From: Toxonevra muliebris
Taxonomy: Eukaryota; Arthropoda; Insecta; Diptera; Pallopteridae
Reading direction: 5' to 3'
Assembly: GCA_963691655.1 (NCBI GenBank)
Contig: CAVNUY010000023.1
Span: forward strand, 21,113-85,112
Length of the DNA: 64,000 nucleotides
This document shows positions 11,801 to 23,800 of this stretch, in pieces. Every line of letters starts with the position of its first letter. Position 1 is the first letter of the stretch. Under the pieces are notes generated by a model. It saw only the letters and a program-made list of their open reading frames with translations, was not told where the DNA came from and made no database searches. The position numbers were made by a program, and so were the translations under genes.

Positions 11801-14800
11801 ATAATTCGTAACAAACTGCTGGTCCCTTGAAAAAATCGCTTTAATTCGCAAAAATTCTACACATTTTGGTCCCCTCGCTAATTCGTATTTTTTTTCAATA
11901 CAAGGTTTGTTTAACCTCTTATAAATTGAAATTGGTTGTTGACGTATTTTTCTTATGTTAACCTCGTTAACCCTGGGATTGTATATTCCAATAATGTGCG
12001 AAAACTTCAATAAAATTGGAGATACGGTTTCCATTTTATTTGAATTTTCTTTAAAATACAAATACGGATTCTGGCTGTCAATGAGTGGATTGTATACATG
12101 CAGTGTCATCGCCCTAAATTGGCTTTGCTATAATTCCTGGTTACAAAGGTTATAGCAGACATTATGCCCCATTGGAAAACTTAAGGATAGCTTTAAGGAT
12201 TAAGAGTCCTGGGCATATTATTTTTAAAAATTTATTTTACTATTTGCATAAAATATTGAAGAAACTCAACCAGATATTGAGAAAAATCTGGGGGAAAGAG
12301 TTAAATAGAAATCTCGTTAAATCGAAAAACTCTGTAATTCGTAAAGAATTGCTGGTCCCTTGCGATTACGAGCTATCGGAATTCTGCTGTATTTTAAAGA
12401 AAAGTAATTAAATACATGTATTTTTAACGTTTTTAATTCGCAGCATTTCTAAATTATACAATCACAAGAAAAACAAAAATAAGATAATAGAAAAAGAGTA
12501 TTTTATACACTTTGATCACAAAAAAATATACAGAGTAATAATTTATAACTATCACATATCGATGTCGAAGCCTATATTCTCTTCATTACTATCAGTTTCT
12601 TCCGGCCATAACACACTCTTTAGTCTGAATTCAGATGCATTATAAACACACTGCTGTTTATTTACGTCATCAGGTATTTCGTAGTTTTCGTAAAATGAAT
12701 TTTCGTGTTTTAATCTATTTCTTATATGAAGTAAAGAATTTTTTGAATTGAGTGAATTACGGTTACGAACTTTGGTTTTAAATAAGTTCATTGCTCATTG
12801 TTTCGACAAAAAATGTTGTTAGGATTATTCCGGAAATGGATTATTTAGCGAAGAGGAGCATTTAGTGGCTTTTAAATTGAAAAAAAAACTCGCTAAAAAA
12901 CCCGCTGACAGCTAAATCATTTTTTTCCGCGTTTTTATTTTCAAAAAGCGCGGGAAAAGCGCTCAGTTGGCCACACTGGTGATGATTTTGTAATAAATAT
13001 GTTCTTTTTCTTTTTAACAGAGAAAAAAAAGATAAGCTATGTCGAAACTTCGAACTAAAAATATTTATTGGGTACTTAAACGATTTATTTCCTCTGGTGG
13101 AATTGCATTGAAATTTACTGGTAATGCATTTTAAATTGCAATATTAGTAAAAATTTATTTTCTGCAATTTTACTGGTACTGCCGGTTCCTAGCCACCAAC
13201 CACTTTTTATCTGATTTTCAACGTAAAATTCTGATAAAAAAATATTGTTGGTAGTTAATAGTTTTACAGCACACAAAAAAGAAAACAAAAAAAGAAGAGG
13301 CAGAATGAGATAATGGTAGAGAAATTTGTAAACATACTTGTCCAATATTAAGTTCTTGTGGAAATTGATTTAATACTGTGCCATAACTATTCTTATCCTC
13401 ATCGATTACTGACACAATTAATGCTATTAGCTTATGCCAAAAATCAACACTATCCAATTTTGGTCCATGGTCATCTGAATCACGTTTCGCTTCAATTGGA
13501 TCCACCTATAAATATAAATATGCAACAATAAAGAGGGGTTACAATGATAAACGATAATTACCTGAAATTCCCGATTATAGATTTCATAACAATTTTCGAA
13601 GAGGAATTGATACGTGGATCTAAGGCAAGCTTTGACACAATCTTTGACAACAGTACTTGCTCTAGGAGGGCTTGAAAGCTCTTGCACCTAACAAAAATAA
13701 ATTTAGAATATTAATAAATTCATATTTAAATTCATCCAAAATGTAGATACGTGATTGAAGAATAGAGGTAGTGATATGTGGGTACTATATGTATGTATTT
13801 TACCTTAATTGTAAAAAATTAATCAATGATTGTACTTTGTTGTCTAAAAAGTTCAAGTTCCTTTGTCTTTTGGTTTCCAGCATAAACAATTTACTATACT
13901 CTGCTTTACTTACTTACTATGGCTAATTGCCTATGCTGTGTGCACGCTGTCGTCCTTTTGTAAGGAAGTTAAATGAAGTCAGCTCTCTTCAGTGCTTCGA
14001 ATTCGAAGCTGCGTCACAGAAAAGCAGAGGTATATCCTCCAAGAAACCGCAAGCGGATAATTTCATTTAAAAATATTAAAAGCAACTACAATTACATTTA
14101 ATTCTGTTTCGTGTATCATGTTTTGTGTGTTAACGAGAGTTAACGAGAACACAACATTAACGTCATAAAAAATATTAAATCTTTGGTTTCTGTATTATTA
14201 ATTGAACTCAAACCTGCAGAAAATTTGGAAACTGTCGAAATAAATTGAATGTATTTAATTAACATTGTGTATTCTTATTTTGTTTATGAACTTTTCAAAT
14301 ATCATGTGCACACATATACTATCTCTCTCACGCAGCTGTTATTCCGCTTTCATATTCGCAGTTACAAAATTATCAAAGCAGTTTCACTGCTATCGAGTGC
14401 ACTAAAGTGCGCATGTGAGTTTTTTAGTGTATCTCGATCCGATCCTTTTTCGCTGAATTTATTAATTTTATTATTAAATTTTAACATTTTTGGGCTAGAA
14501 CTTCTCAAAACTCTGATGATAGGGCTTGGATTAAAGACTGGTCTAGCATAGACCAAAAGAAAATTTCTAGTCTATTCTACAATTAGTTGTAAAATTCTGT
14601 ATACCAATTCTGAATCAGTACACAAATATCCAAATGAGGCTAATCACGGTTGCCACTTACTCATTTTATTTTGTACCAATATTTACAAAAAAATGTACCA
14701 AATGGGAGAAAAAATGTATCAAATTTTTATATAGAATAAATAACTTTATTAAAAGCTTTTTGCCAGTTTATTTTATAGCATTATATTATTAAGAGTATTG

Positions 14801-17800
14801 AATTCAAATTTATTCCTTAATTTGTTTTTTTATTGGACTCAAGTCAACAAATTTTCTTTCAGCAGCAGCTGAGCTATAAGGAATATAAATTTAGTTGATT
14901 CTTCAAACAACATTTCGTCTACTCCATTTTTAATACAACTTAGTTTTTGCCAAAAAATTGCTAATTCTGAACAATTTTCTAATTTCCAAAGTATTTCGAA
15001 AATATGTTTACAATTCTTGATTACTATAAAGCTAACTTTGCCTACAGAATGTACCAAATTTTTGAAAACATGTACCAATGTACCAAGCTCAGAAAAATGG
15101 AAAAAAATTTACCAGTTTTGGTAGAATTGTACCAAAGTGGCAACCGTGAGGCTAATCCTCGTTTTCAAAGGCCTGAGAAGCCTTTGTTATTTTTGATGTC
15201 TAACATAAATAGTTCTAAGTTTTTTTCCACTGAAATTTCAACTCCATCTATATTGCACAGATAATTCAAATTCAGGAGGTTAAAAATCACCCACTAAATA
15301 AGGTTCTGTATTTGATTCATTTATAGCTGAAAGTTGATTTGAAGTATTTCATGCTCTCAAATTTAACATTGGGAATATTTAAATACAATGGCGTCTTTTC
15401 AGTACTCAAAAAGACCATTTTAAAATTTTCAATACATGCCCGTACTTCATACGAACATATGCATGTAGCTTTCTTTGCAAGATAATACAAGTTATATTGT
15501 GGGATTGCTGCGGGAAGGATATCATTTACATATTACTGAGTAAAGAATATTTTATTTAAATTTTTTATTAAAAAAAAATTGTACTTACCTTCATGCGAAA
15601 GAATGTTATACTGGTAAGTAGATCTACTGTGGATTTCAGATCCATTAACTTTTCGGTATGTGTGGCTTGAAAATTATTCCGATACATTGATAAGTCAATA
15701 CGAAGCGAATTATGTAATTGGTCCAATAATTTCACAAATTTCTCTTTCTGATTTTGACGATTATAAAAAAAAAAAAAATTGAAATAAGAAATATTTTCAT
15801 ATCATAATTGCCGATATTGCTCGTAAGACATTCCAGATAAATGTAAGTAAAAGAATTTATTCCAAAATCTATTAAAAACTTATGAACGCTAAGAAATATG
15901 GAAACATCTGAAATTAATTTCAATACTAATTTTAGCTAATCCTTATCTTTAAACTTGTAAGCCTTTGACATACCATTGATGTAGTCAATGACCCATTAAT
16001 TAAGCTACGAAATTTTTCTTAATATATACATGGCTCTCAGAAGTTGAGGAAATCTATTGTAGACCTTCTATTTAGGTCAATGTTCTTAGTTAGCCGACAC
16101 CATTTTTGGTAAATAAAGATTTACATGATGACATTATTTAAAAATAATTATTACACTGAATAATTGTTTTCAGTCCATTATTTATTTGTTTTGTTTATAA
16201 AGTGGACAAAAATCATTTTTTTCATTAGATAAAATTTTTGTTTTTTGTTATTTTTTACTTATAAATATCTGAATATCATGTTTTAAAAATATTAGGGGGG
16301 TATCTGCTTAAGTTTTTTATGTGGAACCCTTTAAAGTCGATCAATGTTAGAACGCTTGTTAAGAGATAGCAATGTAAGCTATATTTGAGAGTTAATCACT
16401 ATAAAATTACTAATAGTTGGCATGCTATTAGTATCTAATCTATCTTCTATCTATCTATATATATAAAATAGAGGCTGTTAAATGTTTAGTCCTAATAGGT
16501 TTCTATATTTCGCAACGAATTGTCATGAAATTTCGTATGTAATTGCTTTGGACATTTGTCGAGTTAAGTTGATATTTATTTTAAGTTAATTTCAAATAGT
16601 TTCTTTAATATAGATCGATATTTGAACCAAAGTCAATTTTTTTAAAAAATTTAGCTACTTAATGTAAAATGCTGCTTAAACTATAAGAGGTACATTCAAA
16701 TTATGTATAGAAAGATTATAGATCTTATCGTTTGCTAAAATAAAGTCAGTGGTGGCATACATCTAAAGTTAATAGTTTACCTGTAAAATGCATTTTTATA
16801 TTAAAAATTTGTTCCCTTTACATTTGTTATTGTAAATATTTATGTTTTTCCTAGAACTAATAACAATGATTTTGATTTTATTTCTTTTCATTTCTCCTCT
16901 ATCTCGCTCCCACACAAACACAAAACAATAGAATGCGAGCTTTTGTTTTATATGATTCTTCATTTGAATGAATGTAACTATATATTACTAATTTGATCAT
17001 GATTTTAGATAGTGGTGTGTGGATGAGAGTGTTAAAGTGAAGGGTAAAGGGAATTAGAGAGGATGTATTGAATTCGAATCCCACTAATAGCAAATCATTT
17101 GTTTTTTTCTTATATTTGTTTTTTTTTTCTTTTTTTTCCTTTTTTTCTTTTTTGTTTTTCATCGATATAAAAAAAGTAAATATACAACAAAAATACCTAC
17201 AAAGACAATATATACAATATGCAAATACTATACTTTCATCACATAAATATACAAATATAGTATGCTATCAATTTGGTCATGGAAAAATTGTTTATTTACA
17301 AATATTTATATATATCTTCTATATATATAAAATAGAGCGCTGTTAAATGTTTAGTCCTAATAGGTTTCTAAATTTCGCAATGCTTAAACTGAAAAAGGTA
17401 TATTAAAATTATGTATGGTAAGATTATAGATCTTATCGTTTTGCTAAAATAAAGTCAGTTTTGGCACATATCTAAAGTTAATAGTTCACCTGTATAATGC
17501 ATTTTTATATTAAAAATTCGTTGCCCTTACATTTGTTATTGTAAATATATTTTTTTTTCCTAGAATCAAACCCAAAGTTTTTTTTTATTTCGCTCCCTGC
17601 GATTTCCACTACACAAACACAAAGGCAAAAAGAATGCGTGAGAGCTTTCTGTTTTAAATTCTTTTTCATTTGCATGAATGTAACATATCACTAATTTGAT
17701 CGCGGCACTGTCGTGTTGTGTAGATGAGTTGGTTAAGAGGTAGGGTAGGACCAAATTTTTTTGTTTTTTTTTTGGTGTAAAAAAATAAATACAAGAAATA

Positions 17801-20800
17801 AAGACAAAGGTAAATATAAAGCATGCAAACATATATAATACATTATCAAATACATATTACTAATGTGATCGCGTTATTTTATAAATGTGTTTGGTGAGTG
17901 AGTCAAAAAGAAGTGTAAAGTTTTGGTTGTGCTGTGCAAAGAAATTCTGAGTTTTTTTGGTGTCGCGAGTTCGAATTCAACTACAGGTGGACCAAGTTTT
18001 TCTTTTTTATACAAATAATTATTTTGTTTTCATACTATTATTCATGGAAATATGCCCATCAATAACTCAGACAATTTTCGGGTATATCTCCACAACCAGA
18101 AATTTAGTATAAGGATATTAATTGGCAATATAATGCCACAGGAAAAAGGTCTGTGAAATTGAAGAAAGGGGGAATTACATCTCCTATATAATCTGAGTTT
18201 TAGCTATGGAATATTCAGTATTCATTTGTGGCACGTCTCTAAAAAACGTTATTTTGGCATTCCATGAAAAAATATGGAGTGGCCTTTTCCGTTCAACTCT
18301 AATGCTTCTATATATATTTCCAGAACTAGAACCCACGTTGGTTGACAAAACCACGCCACAAAAAAAAATGTGGTTAGGATTGAAAAAGACGGCGAGGAAC
18401 TTTCCATATAGCCTGAATTTTCATTATTGTATATCTTAGAAACTATTTGTAGTGCAGTACTAAGATTTGGAATGATAATATGATTTGCCAATCGAATTTC
18501 GTGGGTAAAGTATGGGTAGACTTGGGTTAGTGACTGTTCCACCTAGGTTTTATAAGGTATATTTTCTAAATTATTTGTGGTTAGAGAGCTTTGATTGCCA
18601 ATGGAAAAGGGTAGAAAAAAAATGAATTGAATAAATAAAATATGCGTGACACCTCCAATGCAAAGAAAATGTTTGAAACTGTATACCTGAGAAACCATTG
18701 CAAAGAACACACTGGCAGTTTGTGTGTGATGGTTAGTAGTAGTTGTTGAGCAGAATGTGGAAGTTTTTTAGTATACAAAGGAAATGCTTCAAAAGGTATA
18801 TATCTCTGCCTTATTTTGCTAAGACCCTAACATCCATTTTTCAGTATAGAGTTTTCGATGGATTATGATAAAAAATGTTCCCTGTTCCGAAAATTTTAGA
18901 AACCTACACTGAAAACTTGCAATCTTTTCTTTTTGCTTAAATTACAAATTCTCGAAAGTCTACTGTAAAATTTGAAAAATGCGTGTTAAGGCTTTAGCAA
19001 ATTAAGGCAGCGATAAGGGGAACCATAGTAAGACAAGCAATACAAATTTATTTGTAAAGGATGTATGTTAATAGTTATTAGAGAGCCTTAGTAAGAAAGA
19101 TGGTGAAGGTTTGTGTGTTAAGATGGGATGTTGATAGCAATAACTGAGAAGAATGTTGACACCATTAAACACGTGGAAGTGGAACTACTCATGTAAATGA
19201 TGTGATTAGTGTAATGATTCGATTTTGATCGGAGACTGGCACGCTCATATAGATATATCTCTTGCAAAAGTTTTAGTTGTTGTAATTTTTACATTACCCC
19301 TACTTTGCCAGGTCCGGACAGCGAAGCCCAGCTAGTATATTAATATATATTTTTAATTAAAACCATTATCATAGATGAGGTTTAGAAAAAAAAATTGATT
19401 TTTATTTTTTTGTTTTTGATGTATAAACATTTTAGTTCACGGTATGGGCAAAATTTCAAATGTGTAAAATGTAAGAATAACTGTATCGTAAGATGTAAGA
19501 TAACTGTAACGTCCAGTTCCTATCTCGCTCACACTACTGCGCGGCATGACTGCGCTACTCTAACCAACAAAGAGAAGAGATGAAGAGAGGGGGAAATTAA
19601 ACTACGAGCGGAGTTTGTTTGTTTATGTATCGATCAATTTCCTCACTCATATATGTACATACGAAAACAAAATGTGTGTGTACATTTATTCGTGGCAGAA
19701 TTATTTGTTGGTGTTAAACGTGTGAAGATCGACTATACCATACAAGCAAAGAAGTCGCCGTAGCAAACACAAAACAATACAAAATTATAATAATAAAGAA
19801 TCTAGGTTTCAATAAATGTATAAACAAAATGTAGTGATAATGATAGCAAACTACGGCATTATAAAAATTTTGCTTTGTACATTAACCTTAGAAAGGCAAC
19901 ACTTTTTTTATCTATGTAAATAGCAAATATGTTAAACAGAAAAAACCAAACTTATTTATTATAAAATCACTTATTTACTTCAATAAAAATACATTGTTTC
20001 TCATTTTTATTAAATGCAGTTAAGGCAAATCTCTTTGCGGTGCTTTTAAAAAGTAGTGAGGTGACTGGTCACCCGTGTTGCTTTTATAAGGTTAAATGAG
20101 GAAAAGCACTTATCGTCGCCTGAGAATTGATTTGGCGTATATGTGTACAAATTCATATACCTATACGACGTTATGTAAAATTTTCAAATCTAATAAAATT
20201 TCAAATCGACAGGAAGAAAAACTTAAAGCGCGGAAAAAAAGATGCAATTGCAGTTGCGTATATGCGAGCATATCGTGCCCGATGCATTGAGTAAAAGAAA
20301 AATGATTCAACTACAACATATCAGCCCTATTCACGATTTGGTGCAAATGCAAAATATTTCGGCTATCACAACAACAAATACATGCGATATGGAACAAAAA
20401 TTTGCATTTGTACTGATGCAAGGCCATTTGCAATTTATAGTGAATTGGGTTATTACATTTATATATAAGATTAGCTGGGCTCTGCCCAGCTACGCTGTCC
20501 GGGTCTGGAAAAATAGGGTGCGTGACAACCCCAACCTAATCTAATTATTTAACTTTTTGAATATCTTTTGCTTTGATTAGAGATTTTTTTTAGACACCGA
20601 AATTATATTTTTAATAGGTATATTTTATTATAAATTTTTTTTAGTTTAAATTTGTTCGGTAGGATTAACATTTGACAAAAATAAATTTTTTTTTATATTG
20701 CTCTTTTCATAGTGTTTGTCTAATAAAAAAAATATATATTAGCAAATAAAGAAATAAAACTAAATAGATAAAAAATAATTAAATAATTCATTGGTTACAG

Positions 20801-23800
20801 TTTCAACACTATATAAATGATAAATAATGTTTTTATATTTTTTATGATAAATAGACATGAAAGTACCCTGGCGTATTCCTTTGGCGCTGAATGACGTCAT
20901 TTGAAATAAGGTGTTATACTTTCTAATATTTTTTTAAAAGTGCGAAGATAACAGATATGCCCCTGTCAATAGGTTTTTTATTGTTTCTGGTGGCTCTTGA
21001 ATTTCAGGGAGAATTACTTTGCCAGCAGCACAGCACATACCATTAGATTCATCAAACCATTTTTTTGCTAAGCATCTAGAGCACGTCTTATTCATGCCCC
21101 CAATTTGTACATTTTTTTGCTGAGGATATTCAAAATTTGGGTTATATCTAAAAGCCGACCTATTACCCATGACAGAATTTCGACTTTGCGCTCTAGATAT
21201 AGATGTTATTTGTCTCTGCGTAGCAAGCCTCTGCTCACGTTCAAAACTGGATTCCTTAGTGTGAATTTGCAATTTACGAATTCGATTATTTTTAAGTCTA
21301 TTATTTTTAAGAGCCAGATTCTTCGAGCGAATTCGAGATGAATATTGTCTAAAATTTTCAAAACGCTGTGAATGCTCTGGGCTAGACTCTCGGATACAAC
21401 GTACTCTATATACTCTTGACGTCGATGTATTTCTAGAAAGTTCTGGTTTTCTTTTTGACATTTTTCGTTATAAAAAATTAATTCGTTGGGTGTACGATTG
21501 ACAAATATGTATACATATACTTGAGAGTATAATCTCAACTACAACAACGAAATAAACAAATAAATTATTTCAACATTTGTTTACAAAAAAACTATGATTT
21601 GGTATGAGCCTACTTACAACGCAAATACCTTCCTATTTAAGGGTTCTTTTATGATCCAATAAAATCGCAATGTTACTTATTAATCGGAATACTATTTATA
21701 AATTTTTTCAATTAAGTTCAGCAACACATTAATTATTCACGAAATAAAATAAGGTAATCAGCTGCTTTCATTTCCCAGCAGCCAAACAGCATTGCCAGAT
21801 GTAAATAAACATTGAAAAACTGCAAACATTTATATACGAAAATTCATATATGCATATATACACATGAAGAAAAAACGAAACCGGTTTGATTGACAAATAT
21901 ACAAATGTCATTCAAACTATTCTACTTATTGTTTATTTGATATTCATCTCGTTAGCATTTACAAATAGAATGGAATTCGTAAGATTTTCACATTAAAATG
22001 AAGTTTTATTGTCACTGGAATTTCATTTTATGCTTGGATATGTATATAACATGCATTTGACGACAGATTTTTAAACAGCGCAATGTCCGAGATGGCTAAT
22101 GTGCAAGTTTGATGTTTTTCTTAAATGTTAGCCAAGGGAAAACTTTTTTTTACAATTTTTTAACACACATTTTTTTTAAAATTAAAACACCCACATAATA
22201 AGGCAACCTTTTTTCATAGTTAAACACAAATTGTATTTTAACTAAACTATACGCATTTACAACTTTGCATTTCATATGGACTTAAATTGTAGTTAATAAA
22301 AAAAAGAATGAAAATTTTGATTACATTTACTGTAATCATGCTAAATGTTTTTCTTTTTAAGAAGCTGTTTTGCCCAATCTCTTTCTTGAAATCTTAAGAA
22401 GATATAAAAATTTATAGTGGACGTTATCTCACACACGCATGAACTCCCAGAATTTATTTTTTTTTTCTTAATTTATATGGCTATATATAATTCATAAATA
22501 TTAATATAAACGAACTTACAATGAAAAAATTAATAAACAGTATATTTTTATATTCAGGTAATGCGTCTGAATCATGAAAATATAATATTGCATTTTATGC
22601 CTGATTTCCATTTTAACAACACATTCATTTTTTGTTTTGGTTTTTAGCATTGCATTTATTAACGTTAAACCGACATCAGTGCGATAGGGTATGACAATCC
22701 CCAGAGCCTATATTTACAGAAATAATTTCTGTATCGGTCAAACTCTTATAATTTTCGTTTGTAGAACCTTTGCATAACAATCCTCTCAAGAAAATTTAGC
22801 TATACATATGCAACCTGAGCGTTACCAGTTCCTCGTGCTCTTGTAAAAATTCGATGGGATATGACATCTCCACAGCAAAAATAATGAAACTTTTTGTGTA
22901 AATATTTTTGAATGCATATTCAAATTCGAATAATTTTTATTTTGTTTAAAAATCGTTTGAACATGAAATGTTTTTATGTTATTTATACCCTTTGTGTATT
23001 TGCATGTTGTATATTTAGTTTTGTATTTACTTTTTGTCGATAAAAAAAAAATAATTTGCATAAAAAAAAAAAATTTATTTGGTGGGATTCGAACCCATGC
23101 CTCACAAAACTCCTTCCTACATTCATATCTTTAACTACCCCTCTTACCAACTAATCCACACATAAACATGAAATAAAGTGATCAAATTATATTAATATGT
23201 AGTTACATTCATGCAAATGAAAAAAAAATAAAACACAAAGCTCTCAAACTCTCACGCATTCTATTCTTTTTTGTGTTTGTGCAAAAACAAATGCAAGGGA
23301 AATGAAATTTTTACTATAAAAATGCATTTTGCAGACAAAGTATTAATTTTAGAAATAAGCCGCCGCTGACTTTTATGTGGCAAACAATGAGATCTACAAT
23401 CCTTTCATACATCATTTTAATGTATCTCTTATACTTCCTAAGTTATACCACTTCAAGCATTTATTTTGTATGGGAGGTGCCACACCCAATTGTTTTATTG
23501 AAATAAAATATAGCCTATGTTCAAACGGGGAACCCCACGATCACAATACTGCAAAAAAAAATTTTAAAATCGGGTCAGTAGTTCATGAGATTACCCCAAT
23601 AATACATCCAAACTTTACTAAATTATTAATAGTATAGATTAATAGTATAGATAATGATATCTAATAAATTTTTAACTTTATAAAAGAATTCTTTTAATTT
23701 GAATTATTTACCTAAGCATATAGATTATACATCAAATCCCTATAAATGGCTATACATATGTGAGCTTATGTATATGGCATTCAGTTGGTTTAACTGTTTA

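Larger units (their letters stand above)
11637..12978. mobile_element. hAT element with 8-bp target duplication
   Basis: The ends are CAGTGTGGCCAAC and its inverse GTTGGCCACACTG, flanked by GTGATGAT at 11629-11636 and 12979-12986. The 1342-bp body keeps a transposase C-terminal fragment (12552-12791) and is interrupted by a pogo-like element (11756-12389). It is internally deleted and non-autonomous. Confidence 0.9.
9839..13337 (-). other. unc-13 intron between E6 and E7, filled with nested DNA transposons
   Basis: This 3.5-kb intron holds a 49-bp tandem array, two hAT transposase C-terminal fragments, a hAT element with an intact target duplication and a pogo-like element nested in it. The first 850 bases (9839-10690) are plain AT-rich sequence. 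Confidence 0.75.
20471..23651 (-). mobile_element. Helitron carrying a Rep/helicase fragment, inserted in repeat R1
   Basis: Read on the minus strand it starts TCTATACTATTAATCTATAC and ends in CTAA. Just before the end is a perfect hairpin, AGCTGGGC-AGA-GCCCAGCT. It is flanked by A (20470) and T (23652). The uninterrupted copy of the host repeat near 62240 has no such block, which fixes both edges and the 3181-bp length. Inside lie a broken N-terminal Rep/helicase frame (20934-21461) and a tRNA-like block (23080-23172). It cannot mobilise itself. Confidence 0.9.

Noticed and set aside
13922..14060. GC-richer block in the E4-E5 intron as a hidden exon
   Set aside because: The flanking unc-13 exons already join in phase without missing residues, so no exon is needed there.
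17068..17346. Phe-rich open frame and its antisense Lys-rich frame
   Set aside because: Low-complexity T/A runs inside a Helitron create both.
19395..19583. Open frame with Cys pairs ([15 protein letters not shown]), seen again at 49955-50158
   Set aside because: It is the start of the 1.3-kb repeat; the frame is short, differs in other copies and has no downstream continuation.
23080..23172. Possible functional tRNA gene on the minus strand
   Set aside because: Box motifs only; no complete cloverleaf, and related degraded versions occur in sister Helitron copies.
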